64,000 nt of DNA from Gammaproteobacteria bacterium (GCA_027013145.1 JALUXX010000016.1:190183-254182), one strand, 5' to 3'. Counted from the first letter of the stretch, positions 38,781 through 48,027 are shown. Numbers and translations: made by a program. The notes: a model not told the origin generated them from the letters alone.

Positions 38781-39128
38781 TCACCCGCCGTCGGCGAGGA
38801 GCGCGTCGATCTTGGCGGCGCAGATGAAGTCGTTCTCGGAGAGCCCGCCGATGGCGTGCGTGCTGTAGCGCACGCGGCAGCGGTTGTACCCCACCTCCAG
38901 GTCGGGGTGATGGTCCTCGCGGTGTGCGATCCACGCGACCGCGTTCACGAACGCCATGGTCCGGTAGTAGTCCTTGAAGCGGAAGGTGCGACTGATCTCG
39001 CCGCCGGCCTCGTCGAGCGACCAGTCGCTGTGCACCTGAGCCAGCATCGCGCGCACCGCATCGGCGTCGAGCGGCGCCACGCCGCCCTCGCATACCTTGC
39101 AGTGTTTCGCTCGCAGATCGTCAGCCAT
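38781..39128 (-). CDS. phhB: 4a-hydroxytetrahydrobiopterin dehydratase (pterin-4a-carbinolamine dehydratase)
   Basis: The 115-residue protein recycles the pterin cofactor or, in bacteria without phenylalanine hydroxylase, acts in related pterin chemistry. The signature is FVNAVAWIAHREDHHPDLEV with later STHAIGGLSENDFICAAKID. It overlaps the cytochrome c gene upstream by 8 bases and is third in an M48 protease-cytochrome c-phhB operon. phhA is not seen nearby. Confidence 0.94.
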   Translation of the reverse strand: MADDLRAKHCKVCEGGVAPLDADAVRAMLAQVHSDWSLDEAGGEISRTFRFKDYYRTMAFVNAVAWIAHREDHHPDLEVGYNRCRVRYSTHAIGGLSENDFICAAKIDALLADGG

Positions 39129-39444
39129 GGCCGCCGCCCTCCGGAAAATGGTAGAAGGTTCGATTGAGGTAGTCGATCACCGCCGCGCGCTCCGCCGGGC
39201 TCCAGTTCGCGCCGGCCGCCTGCTGGCATCCGGACACCTGGCGCCGCAGGGCGGCGAGGCTGCGGATCTTGTGATTGGGGCGGGTGTAGACACTCGGATC
39301 GTGGCAGGCGAGGCACGCCTGATTGTGCAGCGCCTTGCCGCGCGCCAGTTCGGACCCGCTGGCGGCGCGGGCGGGCTGCGCGGCGCCCAGAGCGGCCGCT
39401 GCGAGCGCCGCGGTGATCGCCGGTAGGGCTGTCGTCGTCCTCAT
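39121..39444 (-). CDS. Small periplasmic cytochrome c without a Met ligand
   Basis: A 107-residue exported protein: signal peptide (ALPAITAALAAAALGAAQPARA) and one haem site CLACHD. After it comes SGCQQAAGANWSPAERAAVI, DYLNRTFYHF, a pattern seen in SHP-like cytochromes. The mature part contains no methionine, so the sixth ligand cannot be Met; an asparagine or open site, as in SHP, is possible. It is the middle gene of the M48-cytochrome c-phhB operon. Its electron partner is unknown. Confidence 0.85.
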   Translation of the reverse strand: MRTTTALPAITAALAAAALGAAQPARAASGSELARGKALHNQACLACHDPSVYTRPNHKIRSLAALRRQVSGCQQAAGANWSPAERAAVIDYLNRTFYHFPEGGGHG

Positions 39445-39466
39445 CGTTCGTTCCTCCTGCGGATCA

Positions 39467-40729
39467 TCAATGCGGTGCGGCCGATGCCCGCGCCGCCGCG
39501 GAGAGGTGCGCGATGCGCAGCGGCGCGGGCGGGTGCGAATCGTGGAACGCCGAATACAGCGGGTCGGGGGTGAGCGTGCTCGCGTTCTCCCGGTAAAGCT
39601 TCACCAGCGCGCGGACCAGGGCCTCGCCGTCGGTCTGACCCGCGGCGAAGGCGTCGGCCTCGTACTCGTGGCGGCGGGAGATCCGCGCCGCGAGCGGTTG
39701 CAGCAGGAAGGCGAAGGTGGGCCCGACCAGCAGGAACAACAACAGCGCCATGTGGTCGGAAGGGGTGCTGACGCCGAGCGCCGCGTAGAACCACGGCCGG
39801 TGCATCAGCCACGCGAGCGCGGCGAGTCCCGCGAGGCTCAGGACGGCGCCGTGGATCAGCCGCTTGCGCACGTGGTGGAGGCGGAAATGGCCCAGCTCAT
39901 GCGCGAGGACCGCCTCGACCTCGGCGTGGTCGAGCTCCTGCAGCAGCGTGTCGAAGAAGACGATGCGCTTGTGGCGGCCGAGCCCGGTGAAATACGCGTT
40001 GCCGTGTGCCGAGCGGCGCGAGCCGTCCATGACGAATACGCCGTCGCTGGCGAATCCGCAGCGCGCCAGCAGCCGCTCGATGCGCGTACGCAGGGCCTCG
40101 TCGTGGAGCGGGCTGAAGCGGTTGAACAACGGCGCGATCAGGGTCGGCCAGGCCCACGACATCAACAGCCCGAAGCCGATCCAGACCGCCCAGACATAGA
40201 GCCACCACAGGGCGCCGGCGTGTTGCATCAGCCACAGCGCGACCCATGCCAGCGGGGCGCCGAGGAGGAGTGTGAGGGCGAGTTGGCGCGCGAGGTCGGC
40301 GGCGAAAAGCGCGGGCGTCGACCGGTTGAAGCCGAAACGCTGCTCGATACGGAAGGTGTGGAAGATCGAGAACGGGAGTTCCAGCAGCGCGATCAGGAGG
40401 AACACGCTGAGCATGACGCCGACCCCGGTCAGGAGCGGGTCCAGGCCCAGGCCGCGCCAGGCGCGGTCGAGCGCATCGAGCGCGCCGCCCACGGTCCACC
40501 CCAGCAGGAGCACAGCGTCGTATACGGTTTCGACCGCGCCCAGACGGGTGCGCGCGGCGGTGTAGTCCGCCGCCTTGCGGTGATCGGCGAGCGGGACGCG
40601 ATCACGGAAAGCCTCCGGGACGCGGTCGCGGTTGCGCAGGACGTGCCGCAGGTGCCGGCGGTCGAGCCACAGGCGCGTGATCGTGGCCGCGGCCAGGAAA
40701 AACAGAAACGCCGTGCGAAAGGCTTCCAT
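39467..40729 (-). CDS. M48-family membrane metalloprotease (Ste24-like)
   Basis: The 420-residue protein has about seven membrane helices and the zinc site AVLAHELGHFRLHH with the third ligand in HEYEADAFAAG. The N-terminal domain of the Ste24/CAAX-protease type is present (residues ~1-190). It belongs to the group of bacterial M48 proteases unlike HtpX. First gene of the operon; the cytochrome c start lies 22 bases downstream of its stop. Confidence 0.9.
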   Translation of the reverse strand: MEAFRTAFLFFLAAATITRLWLDRRHLRHVLRNRDRVPEAFRDRVPLADHRKAADYTAARTRLGAVETVYDAVLLLGWTVGGALDALDRAWRGLGLDPLLTGVGVMLSVFLLIALLELPFSIFHTFRIEQRFGFNRSTPALFAADLARQLALTLLLGAPLAWVALWLMQHAGALWWLYVWAVWIGFGLLMSWAWPTLIAPLFNRFSPLHDEALRTRIERLLARCGFASDGVFVMDGSRRSAHGNAYFTGLGRHKRIVFFDTLLQELDHAEVEAVLAHELGHFRLHHVRKRLIHGAVLSLAGLAALAWLMHRPWFYAALGVSTPSDHMALLLFLLVGPTFAFLLQPLAARISRRHEYEADAFAAGQTDGEALVRALVKLYRENASTLTPDPLYSAFHDSHPPAPLRIAHLSAAARASAAPH

Positions 40730-40784
40730 GGACGATTGCGATCCGGTCGCCGGAATTTCGGCGTCGGATCAGAGTAGCTTTTGA

Positions 40785-40790
40785 TAGAAT
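40785..40790 (+). promoter_or_regulatory. -10 element for orn
   Basis: TAGAAT preceded by TTTTGA lies 46 bases upstream of the orn start; no clear -35 is seen. Confidence 0.4.
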
Positions 40791-40835
40791 GCGAGGCAAC
40801 CGGCGCGGCGGATCCCCCAAAGAAAGGAATGTTTC

Positions 40836-41390
40836 ATGGCCCAGGACCCCGGCAATCTGATCTGGATCGACCTCGAGATGACCGGTCTGGATACGGATCG
40901 CGACCACATCATCGAAATCGCCACGATCGTCACGGACGGGCGGCTGGAGATCCTCGCCGAAGGGCCGGTGCTTGCGATCCATCAGCCCGATGCGGTGCTC
41001 GAGCAGATGGACCGCTGGAACCAGACCCAGCACGGCAACTCCGGTCTGATCGATCGCGTGCGTGCGAGCGACGTCGACGTCGCGCAGGCCGAGAGCCGGA
41101 CGCTGGAGTTCCTGGAGGCGTGGGTGCCGCCGAACACCTCCCCCATGTGCGGCAACAGCATCTGCCAGGATCGGCGTTTCCTGCATCGCTGGATGCCGCG
41201 GCTGGAACAGTATTTCCATTACCGCCACATCGACGTCAGCACCCTCAAGGAGCTGGCGAAACGTTGGGCGCCGCGCGTGGCGGAGGGTTTCGACAAGAAC
41301 TCCAGTCACCTCGCGCTCGACGACGTGCGCGACTCGATCCGCGAACTGCGTCACTACCGCGATCAGTTCCTGCGCCTCTCGGCGTTGTGA
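40836..41390 (+). CDS. orn: Oligoribonuclease
   Basis: A 184-residue DEDDh 3'-5' exonuclease that degrades the smallest RNA fragments, including pGpG from cyclic di-GMP turnover. The motifs are [32 protein letters not shown] and the His-Asp end [19 protein letters not shown] strong AAAGGA ribosome-binding site precedes ATG 40836. Confidence 0.97.
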   Translation: MAQDPGNLIWIDLEMTGLDTDRDHIIEIATIVTDGRLEILAEGPVLAIHQPDAVLEQMDRWNQTQHGNSGLIDRVRASDVDVAQAESRTLEFLEAWVPPNTSPMCGNSICQDRRFLHRWMPRLEQYFHYRHIDVSTLKELAKRWAPRVAEGFDKNSSHLALDDVRDSIRELRHYRDQFLRLSAL

Positions 41391-41478
41391 TCCCATCCGG
41401 TGTTGTCGGCCCATTGGGCGGGCGTCGGTTCGCCGGCGACGTCCGATCCGATCGATGTCGGTCTCCATCCACGTCGTC

Positions 41479-41866
41479 GGCCGGTAGGCCGGGCAAGCCC
41501 GGCCCTACGGAATCCCATGCCGAAGCGGGCCCCCGTAGGGCGGGCCTTGGCCCGCCGACCACGCCCGATCCAATCGATGTCGGCCTCCATCCGCGTCGTC
41601 GGCCGGTAGGCCGGGCAAGCCCGGCCCTACGGCATCCCACGCCGAAGCGGGCGCCCGCAGGGCGGGGCTCGCCCCGCCGACGACGCGCGATCCAAACGGC
41701 ATCGGCCTGATCGATGACGTCGGCCCGTCGACGACGCATGATCCAAACGGCATCGCTCCGATCGACGATGTCGGCCCGTAGGGCGGGGCTTGCCCCGCCG
41801 ACGCCGTTCGACCCAAACAACGTCGGACCAGGCAGCGGCCCCGGCCGGGCGAGCCCGGCCCTGCCG
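41479..41866. repeat. Second cluster of GTAGGGC double-hairpin repeats
   Basis: Three units with spacing ~121 bp start at 41535, 41657 and 41778. They alternate with GGCCGGGC-aa-GCCCGGCCCTAC ends at ~41487-41508, ~41608-41632 and ~41842-41865. They are diverged relatives of the 115-bp units at 37591-38738, with different inner segments (CATCCCACGCCGAAGCGGGC). They fill the gap between orn and the sulfurtransferase gene. Confidence 0.85.
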
Positions 41867-41897
41867 CGTTCGGTGGGGCGTCGATAGGGCGGGCCGG

Positions 41898-42716
41898 TTA
41901 TTCGATCGGGGTGTCGTCGCGGTTGCCCCAGTCCGACCAGGAACCGGGGTAGCCGCGCACGCGTTCGAAACCGAGCGACTTGAGCATGATGTAGGTGTGT
42001 GCCGAGCGGTGATGGCTCTGGCAGTAGGTGATCACCTCGTGGGTGGGGTCGATGCCGATGGCCTCCAGCATCGCGCGCAGCTCCGGTTCCGCGCGCAGGC
42101 GCAGGTTGCGGTTGGGGTCCATGGCGCGCGTCCATTCGAGATTGACCGCCCCCGGGATGTGGCCGGCGCGGGCGGCCAGGCGCTTGAAGCCCTGGTATTC
42201 CTCCGGCGATCGGGCGTCGAGCAGGCGCACGCCGCGATCGTCGAGGTGCGCCCGGATGTAGTCGGCATCGGCGCGGCCTTCGTCGCGGTACGTCACCGGA
42301 TACCGCGGGGCGGGGGTCGGTGGGGTCATTCCCGACTCGGCCCGATGGCGCTCGTTGGCCCAGGCGTGCAGACCGCCGTTCAGGAGCGAGAACCCGCGGT
42401 GGCCGAGCACATCCAACGTCCACAGCAGGCGGCAGGCCTTGCCGCCGCCTTCGTCGTCGTAGGCGACGACGTGGGTGGCCGGCGTGATCCCCACCGTGGC
42501 CAGCGCCGTGCCCAACGCGTCCGCCTCGGGGAGCAGCCCGGCGACCGGTTTGCGCGCGGCGACGATGCGGGCGTAATCGAGGTGCACGGCGCCCGGCACG
42601 TGCAGTTGCGCGTGCAGTTCGGGCTTGCTGAGGTCGACCACGAGCAGGCCCTCGCGCCCAAGTGCCGCCTCCAGCTCCTCGGGTTCGACCACCAGCGGCA
42701 AGATCGGTGCGGACAT
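41898..42716 (-). CDS. Thiosulfate/3-mercaptopyruvate sulfurtransferase
   Basis: A two-domain rhodanese of 272 residues. The N-terminal domain (PLVVEPEELEAALGREGLLV) is inactive-type; the C-terminal domain carries the catalytic cysteine in VITYCQSHHRSAHTYIML. That loop is the SseA-like CQSHHRS variant. Which donor it uses cannot be settled from sequence. Start at ATG 42716 (MSAPILPLVV). Confidence 0.9.
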   Translation of the reverse strand: MSAPILPLVVEPEELEAALGREGLLVVDLSKPELHAQLHVPGAVHLDYARIVAARKPVAGLLPEADALGTALATVGITPATHVVAYDDEGGGKACRLLWTLDVLGHRGFSLLNGGLHAWANERHRAESGMTPPTPAPRYPVTYRDEGRADADYIRAHLDDRGVRLLDARSPEEYQGFKRLAARAGHIPGAVNLEWTRAMDPNRNLRLRAEPELRAMLEAIGIDPTHEVITYCQSHHRSAHTYIMLKSLGFERVRGYPGSWSDWGNRDDTPIE

Positions 42717-42927
42717 CGCGTTCCCCCTGTACACGGCTCGAATCACCGCGCGCCTGCGAATCCGGGCCGCGCCAATGCCCGGACGGCGCTGGATGCCCCA
42801 GTATAGACAGGCGTGCGGCGGCGGACACCCGGTCGCGGCCGCGGGAATTGCGTATCGGGGAGGGGGGAGGTCGAGGTCGCCGTCGGCCTCGCCGATCGAT
42901 CCGATGTCGTTCGGATTCGGCGTCGTC

Positions 42928-43007
42928 GGCGGGCCGAGGCCCGCCCTATGGGCACCGGGAGCGGCGCGGGCGATATCGTAGGGCCGGGCTTGCCCGGCCT
43001 ACCGGCC
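42928..43007. repeat. Single inverted GTAGGGC-family unit
   Basis: GGCGGGCCGAGGCCCGCCCT (42928-42947) and, after ~30 bases, GTAGGGCCGGGCTTGCCCGG (42978-42997). Both hairpins are in the reverse orientation relative to the arrays. A solitary, presumably younger or relict unit between the sulfurtransferase and glcF genes. Confidence 0.8.
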
Positions 43008-43059
43008 GACGCCGCGGATCGGCGCGATGCGGTTTGGATCCGGTCCCGGCGGGCCGGAC

Positions 43060-44289
43060 CTATCGCCCGGGAGCGCCCGCCGGCCGGACGCAATGTACCC
43101 AGTGGCGCACCGGTACCGGCGCGGCGGCACCGAGGTGCAGCAGACAACCGATGTTGGCGGTGGCGATCGCCTCCGGGGCCCCGCCGAGGAGTCCGGCGAG
43201 CTTGCGCCGGCGCAGTTCGGCCGCGAGCCGCGGGTGCAGGAGCGAATAGGCCCCCGCGGACCCGCAGCACAGGTGTTCGTCGCTCACCGGCGCGAGGGTG
43301 AATCCCGCCCGTTCCAGCAGCCCTTCGACGATCCCGGGCAGTCGCTGGCCGTGCTGCAAGGTGCAGGGGGAATGGACCGCGATGCGCCGCGGCACCGACT
43401 CGGCCGCGGTCAGCGCGGCGTCGGCGCATCCGCCGACGAACTCCGCGAGGTCGCGGGTCGCCGCGGAGATGCGCGCGGCGCGCGCGGCGTAGGCCGGATC
43501 GTCGGCGAACAGCCGGCCGTAGTCCTTGATATGCACCCCGCAGCCGCTTGCGGTGCTGACGATCGCCTCGGCTCCGGCTTCGAGGTAGGGCCACCACACG
43601 TCGATGTTGCGTCGCATCCGCTCGCGCGCCTCGCGCTCCGCACCGAGATGATGGCTGAGCGCGCCGCAGCAGCCCCCCCCGCCGGGCGCAATCGCGCTCA
43701 CACCGAGCCCGTCGAGCAGGCGCGCGGCGGCGGCGTCGATCGCGGGGGCGGCGGCACCCTGCACGCAGCCGCGCGGCAGCAGCACGCGGCGCGCATGGCG
43801 CGGGGCGGGCCAGGGTCCGGGGTCCTCCGCGTGCGGAATACGCCCGCGTACGCCGCGCGGGAGCAGGGGGCGCAGCGTGCGCCCCGTCTTCAGCAACGCC
43901 CCCAGCAGGACGGGGCTCAGGAGTACGGCCCGGACGGCGCGCCGTGCCGCGCGCCCGGCACGCGGGCGCAGGCCGCGGGCCTCGATGAGCTCGCGGCCGA
44001 CCTCGAGCAGTTCGCCGTAACGCACGCCCGAAGGACAGGTGCTCTCGCACGCGCGGCAGGTGAGGCAGCGGTCGAGGTGGCGCAGCGTGCGCCGCGAGAC
44101 GGGTCCGTCCTCGAGGAGCTGTTTGATCTGGTAGATGCGCCCGCGCGGTCCGTCGAGTTCGTCGCCCGCGAGCTGATAGGTCGGGCAGGTCGCGTTGCAG
44201 AAGCCGCAGTGGACGCAGCTTCGCAGGATGCGCTCGCCCGCGCGCGCGCGCGGATCGTTCTGCAGGGTCGGCGAGAGTTGCGTCTGCAT
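43060..44289 (-). CDS. glcF: Glycolate oxidase iron-sulfur subunit GlcF
   Basis: The 409-residue subunit has two 4Fe-4S binding motifs, CVHCGFCNATCP and CLTCRACESTCP, and two CCG domains (GGGGCCGALSHH and later CCGSAGAYSLLHP) that bind further clusters. With GlcD and GlcE it oxidises glycolate to glyoxylate at the membrane. It is the last gene of glcD-glcE-glcF. It is separated from glcE by a 162-bp MITE, so some transcripts may end early or the element provides a read-through region. Confidence 0.96.
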   Translation of the reverse strand: MQTQLSPTLQNDPRARAGERILRSCVHCGFCNATCPTYQLAGDELDGPRGRIYQIKQLLEDGPVSRRTLRHLDRCLTCRACESTCPSGVRYGELLEVGRELIEARGLRPRAGRAARRAVRAVLLSPVLLGALLKTGRTLRPLLPRGVRGRIPHAEDPGPWPAPRHARRVLLPRGCVQGAAAPAIDAAAARLLDGLGVSAIAPGGGGCCGALSHHLGAEREARERMRRNIDVWWPYLEAGAEAIVSTASGCGVHIKDYGRLFADDPAYAARAARISAATRDLAEFVGGCADAALTAAESVPRRIAVHSPCTLQHGQRLPGIVEGLLERAGFTLAPVSDEHLCCGSAGAYSLLHPRLAAELRRRKLAGLLGGAPEAIATANIGCLLHLGAAAPVPVRHWVHCVRPAGAPGR

Positions 44290-44372
44290 GGTATGGCGGT
44301 GGCCCCTTCGGCGTCGGGCCACTTTGCCATGAACGGGGCACCGTGTCAGGGGTCCCCGTACGCGCCGGGCTA

Positions 44373-44534
44373 GGAGCCTGTCGGACTTAGGTGTTCGTAG
44401 CGAGGCGGCGGGAGATCGAGGACAGTTTTCCGATCGTTTGAGGCGAATAGTGATCGCTATTTAACGAAAACGATCCGAAAAATGGGCCGATCTCCCACCG
44501 CCGCAGTAGAACATGCCTAAGTCCGACAGGCTCC
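44373..44534. mobile_element. 162-bp MITE with 19-bp terminal repeats, between glcE and glcF
   Basis: Perfect terminal inverted repeats GGAGCCTGTCGGACTTAGG (44373-44391) and its complement (44516-44534), with TA on both outer sides (44371-44372, 44535-44536) as the likely target duplication. There is no coding capacity inside. The ends resemble those of IS5/IS630-type elements, which also use TA. The right-hand TA and the first G of the repeat make up the glcE stop codon. Confidence 0.85.
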
Positions 44535-45598
44535 TAAAGGTCGCGGTACAGGCGGCCCGGATTGAGGATCCGCTTCGGGTCGAAGGCGTCCTTGAGGCGG
44601 CGATGCAGGGCGAAGAGCGCGGGCGGGAGGGGTTGGAAGGCCTCGTCCTCGCGCGCGCCCCCGCGGAACCGGGCCGCATGGCCGCCCAGGGCGGCGGCCG
44701 CAGCCCGGATGCGCCCGTCGGGCTCCGCGCTGCGGAGCCAGCGCTGGGCCCCGCCCCAGTCGAGGAGCCAGTCCCCGGAGAGTTCCGGCTGCGGGGCCCC
44801 GGGCGGCAGGGACAGGCGCCACAGCGGCCCCGGGGCGGCGAGGAAGGGGTGATGGTGGTCGCGCAGCTCGCGCCAGAACGTATCGCACTCGGCCGCCCGC
44901 TCGCCGCCGATGTGACGGCAGGCCGCCTCCACGCCGGCTTCCGCGCCTGCCACGCGCACGTACAACTTCCCGCCGTGCCAGGCAACGGCGTCGAGGGGCA
45001 CGGGTGTCGCCGCCCAGCGGTTGGCCAGGTAGAGGGCCTTGGCGGAGTCGCACTCGAGAATCAAGGTGCACGCGGCGGCCGGCTGCGGGAGCACCTTCAG
45101 CGAGACCTCCAGGAGCACCCCGAGAGTCCCCAACGACCCGGCCATCAGGCGCGAGAGGTCGTAGCCGGCCACGTTCTTCATGACCCGCCCGCCGAAGCGC
45201 AGGATCTCGCCGCGGCCGTTGACGATCCGCACGCCCAGCACGAAGTCGCGCACCGCGCCGCAGTAGGGCCGCCGCGGCCCCGACAGGCCGCTCGCCACGG
45301 CGCCGCCGAGGGTGGACCCGGGACCGAAGCGCGGCGGCTCGAAGGCGAGGTGCTGGCCGTTGGCGGCCAGCACCGTCTCGATTTCGTCGAGCGGCGTCCC
45401 GGCGCGCGCGGTCACCACGAGTTCGGTCGGCTCGTAGTCGACCACGCCGCGGTGGCCGCCGACTTCCAGCGGCGCGCCGGTGGGGGTGCGCCCGTAGAAC
45501 GCGCGCGTGCCGGCGCCGCGGATGCACAGCGCGGTGCCGTCGCGGTAGGCGGTGCCCACCGCCGCGGCCAGCGCCTCGCTGAGATCGGCCCCGTCCAC
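44534..45598 (-). CDS. glcE: Glycolate oxidase FAD subunit GlcE
   Basis: A 354-residue FAD-binding protein of the glycolate oxidase complex. It starts with GTG 45598 (MDGADLSEALAAAVGTAYRD), 7 bases after the glcD stop. FAD motifs include GPGSTLGGAVASGLSGPRRP and VMKNVAGYDLSRLMAGSLGT. It ends in the usual DPKRILNPGRLYRDL. The stop codon TAG is created at the edge of the MITE, so the element inserted precisely after the last codon. Function is probably unharmed. Confidence 0.95.
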   Translation of the reverse strand: MDGADLSEALAAAVGTAYRDGTALCIRGAGTRAFYGRTPTGAPLEVGGHRGVVDYEPTELVVTARAGTPLDEIETVLAANGQHLAFEPPRFGPGSTLGGAVASGLSGPRRPYCGAVRDFVLGVRIVNGRGEILRFGGRVMKNVAGYDLSRLMAGSLGTLGVLLEVSLKVLPQPAAACTLILECDSAKALYLANRWAATPVPLDAVAWHGGKLYVRVAGAEAGVEAACRHIGGERAAECDTFWRELRDHHHPFLAAPGPLWRLSLPPGAPQPELSGDWLLDWGGAQRWLRSAEPDGRIRAAAAALGGHAARFRGGAREDEAFQPLPPALFALHRRLKDAFDPKRILNPGRLYRDL

Positions 45599-45605
45599 GC
45601 CGGGA

Positions 45606-47108
45606 TCAGAAGCGCTCGAGTTCCGGGAACGGGACTCGCCCGCCGTGCACGTGCATCGCGCCCAGTTCGGCGCAGCGGTGCAGGGTCGGGACGGCCTTGC
45701 CCGGGTTGAGCAGGCCGTTCGGGTCGAAGGCCGCCTTGACGGCATGGAACTGGGCCAGCTCCGGCGCGGCGAACTGCGAGCACATGGAGTCGATCTTCTC
45801 GACGCCGACGCCGTGCTCCCCGGTGATCGTCCCGCCCGCCGCCACGCACAGCTCCAGGATGCGCGCGCCGAAGTCCTCGGCCCGTTCCAGCTCGCCGGGG
45901 CGGTTGGCGTCGTATAGGATGAGCGGGTGCAGGTTGCCGTCGCCGGCGTGGAAGACGTTGGCGACCGCGAGGCCGTATTCCTCGGACAGCTCGCCGATGC
46001 GGTGGAGGACCTCGGGTAGCGCGCGCCTGGGGATCGTCCCGTCCATGCAGTAGTAGTCCGGGGCCAGGCGGCCGACGGCCGGGAACGCCGCCTTGCGCCC
46101 GAGCCACATCCGGCGCCGCTCGGCCTCGGTCTGCGCCGTGCGCACCGCGACCGCTCCGCACTCGAGCATCAGACGCCGCACCGCCCAGATCCGCTCGGAG
46201 ACCTCCTCGTTGGTGCCGTCGAGTTCGCACAGCAGGATCGCGGCCGCATCGGTCGGGTAGCCGGCGTGCACGAAGTCCTCGGCGGCGCGGATCGCGAGCC
46301 GGTCCATGAGTTCCAGGCCCGCCGGGATCAGGCCGTGGCCGATGATCGCCGCGACCGCCGCGCCGGCGTCCTCGATGCGCGCGAACGCGCCCAGCATCAC
46401 CTGCGCCCGCTCCGGGCGCGGGAGCAGGCGCACGGTCGCCTCGACGATCACGGCGAGCATCCCCTCCGAGCCGGTGAGCAGCGCGGTGAGGTCGTAGCCC
46501 GGCGCGTCCAGCGCGGCCGAGCCCAGTTCGAGGCGTTCGCCGTCGACCGTGACGACGCTGAGCGCGACGAGGTTGTGCACGGTGAGGCCGTATTTCAGGC
46601 AGTGGATACCGCCGGCGTTCTCCGCGACGTTGCCGCCGATGGTGCAGGCGATCTGCGAGGAGGGGTCGGGTGCGTAGTAGAGGTCGTGCACCGCCGCGGC
46701 CTCCGAGACGGCCTGATTGCGCACGCCGGGCTGCACGCGCGCGACGCGGTTGACCGGGTCGATGGCGAGGATGCGGTCGAAGCGCGCCAGGCTGAGCAGC
46801 AGCGCATCCGGGCGCGGCAGCGCCCCGCCCGACAGCCCCGTGCCCGCCCCGCGGGCGATCACCGGCACCCGCTCGCGCGCGCACAGGCGCATCACGGCCT
46901 GTACCTGTGCGACCGTATCCGGCAGGGCCACCGCCAGCGGCAGGCGGCGGTAGGCGGAGAGCCCGTCGCACTCGTAGGGGCGCAGCTCCTCCACGTGGGA
47001 GAGCAGGGCGCCCGCCGGCAGGACGGCGCGCAGGGCGCGCAGCAGCCGCCGCCGCCGCTCCGGGGAGGGCGGTGCGGAATCGGCACCGGCTCGAATCGGG
47101 AATTCCAT
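45606..47108 (-). CDS. glcD: Glycolate oxidase subunit GlcD
   Basis: The 500-residue catalytic FAD subunit (FAD_binding_4 plus FAD-oxidase C domain). Signatures are IARGAGTGLSGGALPRPDAL, IGGNVAENAGGIHCLKYGLT, GSEGMLAVIVEATVRLLP and NVFHAGDGNLHPLILYD. It ends FDPNGLLNPGKAVPTLHRC plus a tail. Start ATG 47108 (MEFPIRAGADSAPP). First gene of the operon. Its presence suggests oxidation of phosphoglycolate-derived glycolate, typical of carbon-fixing bacteria. Confidence 0.95.
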   Translation of the reverse strand: MEFPIRAGADSAPPSPERRRRLLRALRAVLPAGALLSHVEELRPYECDGLSAYRRLPLAVALPDTVAQVQAVMRLCARERVPVIARGAGTGLSGGALPRPDALLLSLARFDRILAIDPVNRVARVQPGVRNQAVSEAAAVHDLYYAPDPSSQIACTIGGNVAENAGGIHCLKYGLTVHNLVALSVVTVDGERLELGSAALDAPGYDLTALLTGSEGMLAVIVEATVRLLPRPERAQVMLGAFARIEDAGAAVAAIIGHGLIPAGLELMDRLAIRAAEDFVHAGYPTDAAAILLCELDGTNEEVSERIWAVRRLMLECGAVAVRTAQTEAERRRMWLGRKAAFPAVGRLAPDYYCMDGTIPRRALPEVLHRIGELSEEYGLAVANVFHAGDGNLHPLILYDANRPGELERAEDFGARILELCVAAGGTITGEHGVGVEKIDSMCSQFAAPELAQFHAVKAAFDPNGLLNPGKAVPTLHRCAELGAMHVHGGRVPFPELERF

Positions 47109-47225
47109 GAGGCGCGTGTCCCGGTTCCGTCGCGGGGGAAACGTCCCGGTATAATGCCCGTACGCCGCGGCGACGGCAAAAAGGGCCCGGCGCGCGCGGA
47201 CGGCGGGTGCGGGCGAGGTCGGGGC

Positions 47226-47633
47226 ATGAACGAGGACCGACAGGCGCGACTGGAGTCCCTGCTGAGCGCGGATCCGGATCACGTCTACAGCGAGGAGGAG
47301 CTCGACGCGATCGAGGCGCTCGACGCGGAGCTGGCGCTGCGCATCGACCGCGCCCAGACGCTCGCCGCGCGCGCCCGCGCCGCACACGCACCGACCGCGT
47401 GCGGCCCGGTGGACCCCGATGAGGTGGCGGCGGCGGTGGAGGAGGCGCGCCGGATCCTGAGCCGGGACGGCGGCGACATCGAGCTGGTGGCCATCGAGGG
47501 GACGGTGGTGCGGGTACGGATGAAGGGCGCCTGCGTGGGCTGCCCGCGCTCGGTCCTGGACCTGCGCAATGTGGTCGAGCGGCTGGTCAAGGGGCGCGTC
47601 CCCGGCGTCAGCGCGGTGACCAACGTCTTTTGA
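47226..47633 (+). CDS. NifU-like C-terminal domain protein
   Basis: A 135-residue protein. Residues ~1-60 are acidic and helical (EEELDAIEALDAELALRID); the NifU/Nfu domain (residues ~65-135) carries the CxxC in MKGACVGCPRSVLDLRNVVE. Nfu proteins carry 4Fe-4S clusters to targets. A TATAAT at 47150-47155 lies upstream. It is divergent from glcD. Together with iscA it is part of the scattered Fe-S machinery in this window. Confidence 0.85.
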   Translation: MNEDRQARLESLLSADPDHVYSEEELDAIEALDAELALRIDRAQTLAARARAAHAPTACGPVDPDEVAAAVEEARRILSRDGGDIELVAIEGTVVRVRMKGACVGCPRSVLDLRNVVERLVKGRVPGVSAVTNVF

Positions 47634-48011
47634 GGCCCCCGGCGCCCGCCCCATGAATCCCCCCGGGCCCGGCGGGCACACCGGTGCGGGCTCCGGTTTG
47701 TCGGGATTTTTTACGCGTTTTCGCGCCGTGAAGACCCGCGACCGGCTCACGCGCGGCCGCCTGCGGCCTTCGGTTCGCAACGCGATGGCCCCGCATCTGC
47801 TTGTGCAAAATGCACAATCCACCGTCCACCAAGCGTTTTCCGGGCCCTGCGGGGACGTGCCCGGGGGCGGGCGAATGGCCGGGCTTGGCGCGGCCTGCAC
47901 GACGGCGCCCGTTCCCGGCGCTGTCGGCGGATTTTACAGGGGCGGGCGGCATACCGGCGGCTATAAGCCATATCCATTGAAACCATTGGAAAAATCCATT
48001 TTCGGCGATTC
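47634..48011. other. Long non-coding gap upstream of the secreted proteins
   Basis: About 380 bases with no supported gene. The first half is GC-rich; 47960-48005 is AT-rich (GGCTATAAGCCATATCCATT) and leads into the sigma-54-like promoter. The length suggests an upstream activator site, as sigma-54 promoters need one. Confidence 0.5.
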
Positions 48012-48027
48012 TGGCACGGATGCTGCT
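48012..48027 (+). promoter_or_regulatory. Sigma-54-type promoter upstream of secreted proteins
   Basis: TGGCACGGATGCTGCT has the GG and GC pairs exactly 10 bases apart (GG-N10-GC) and matches TGGCACG-N4-TTGCW at all but one position. It lies 66 bases before the next ATG. Sigma-54 promoters of this form are known upstream of PEP-CTERM/exosortase-sorted protein genes, and such a gene lies downstream. Called by motif only. Confidence 0.6.
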
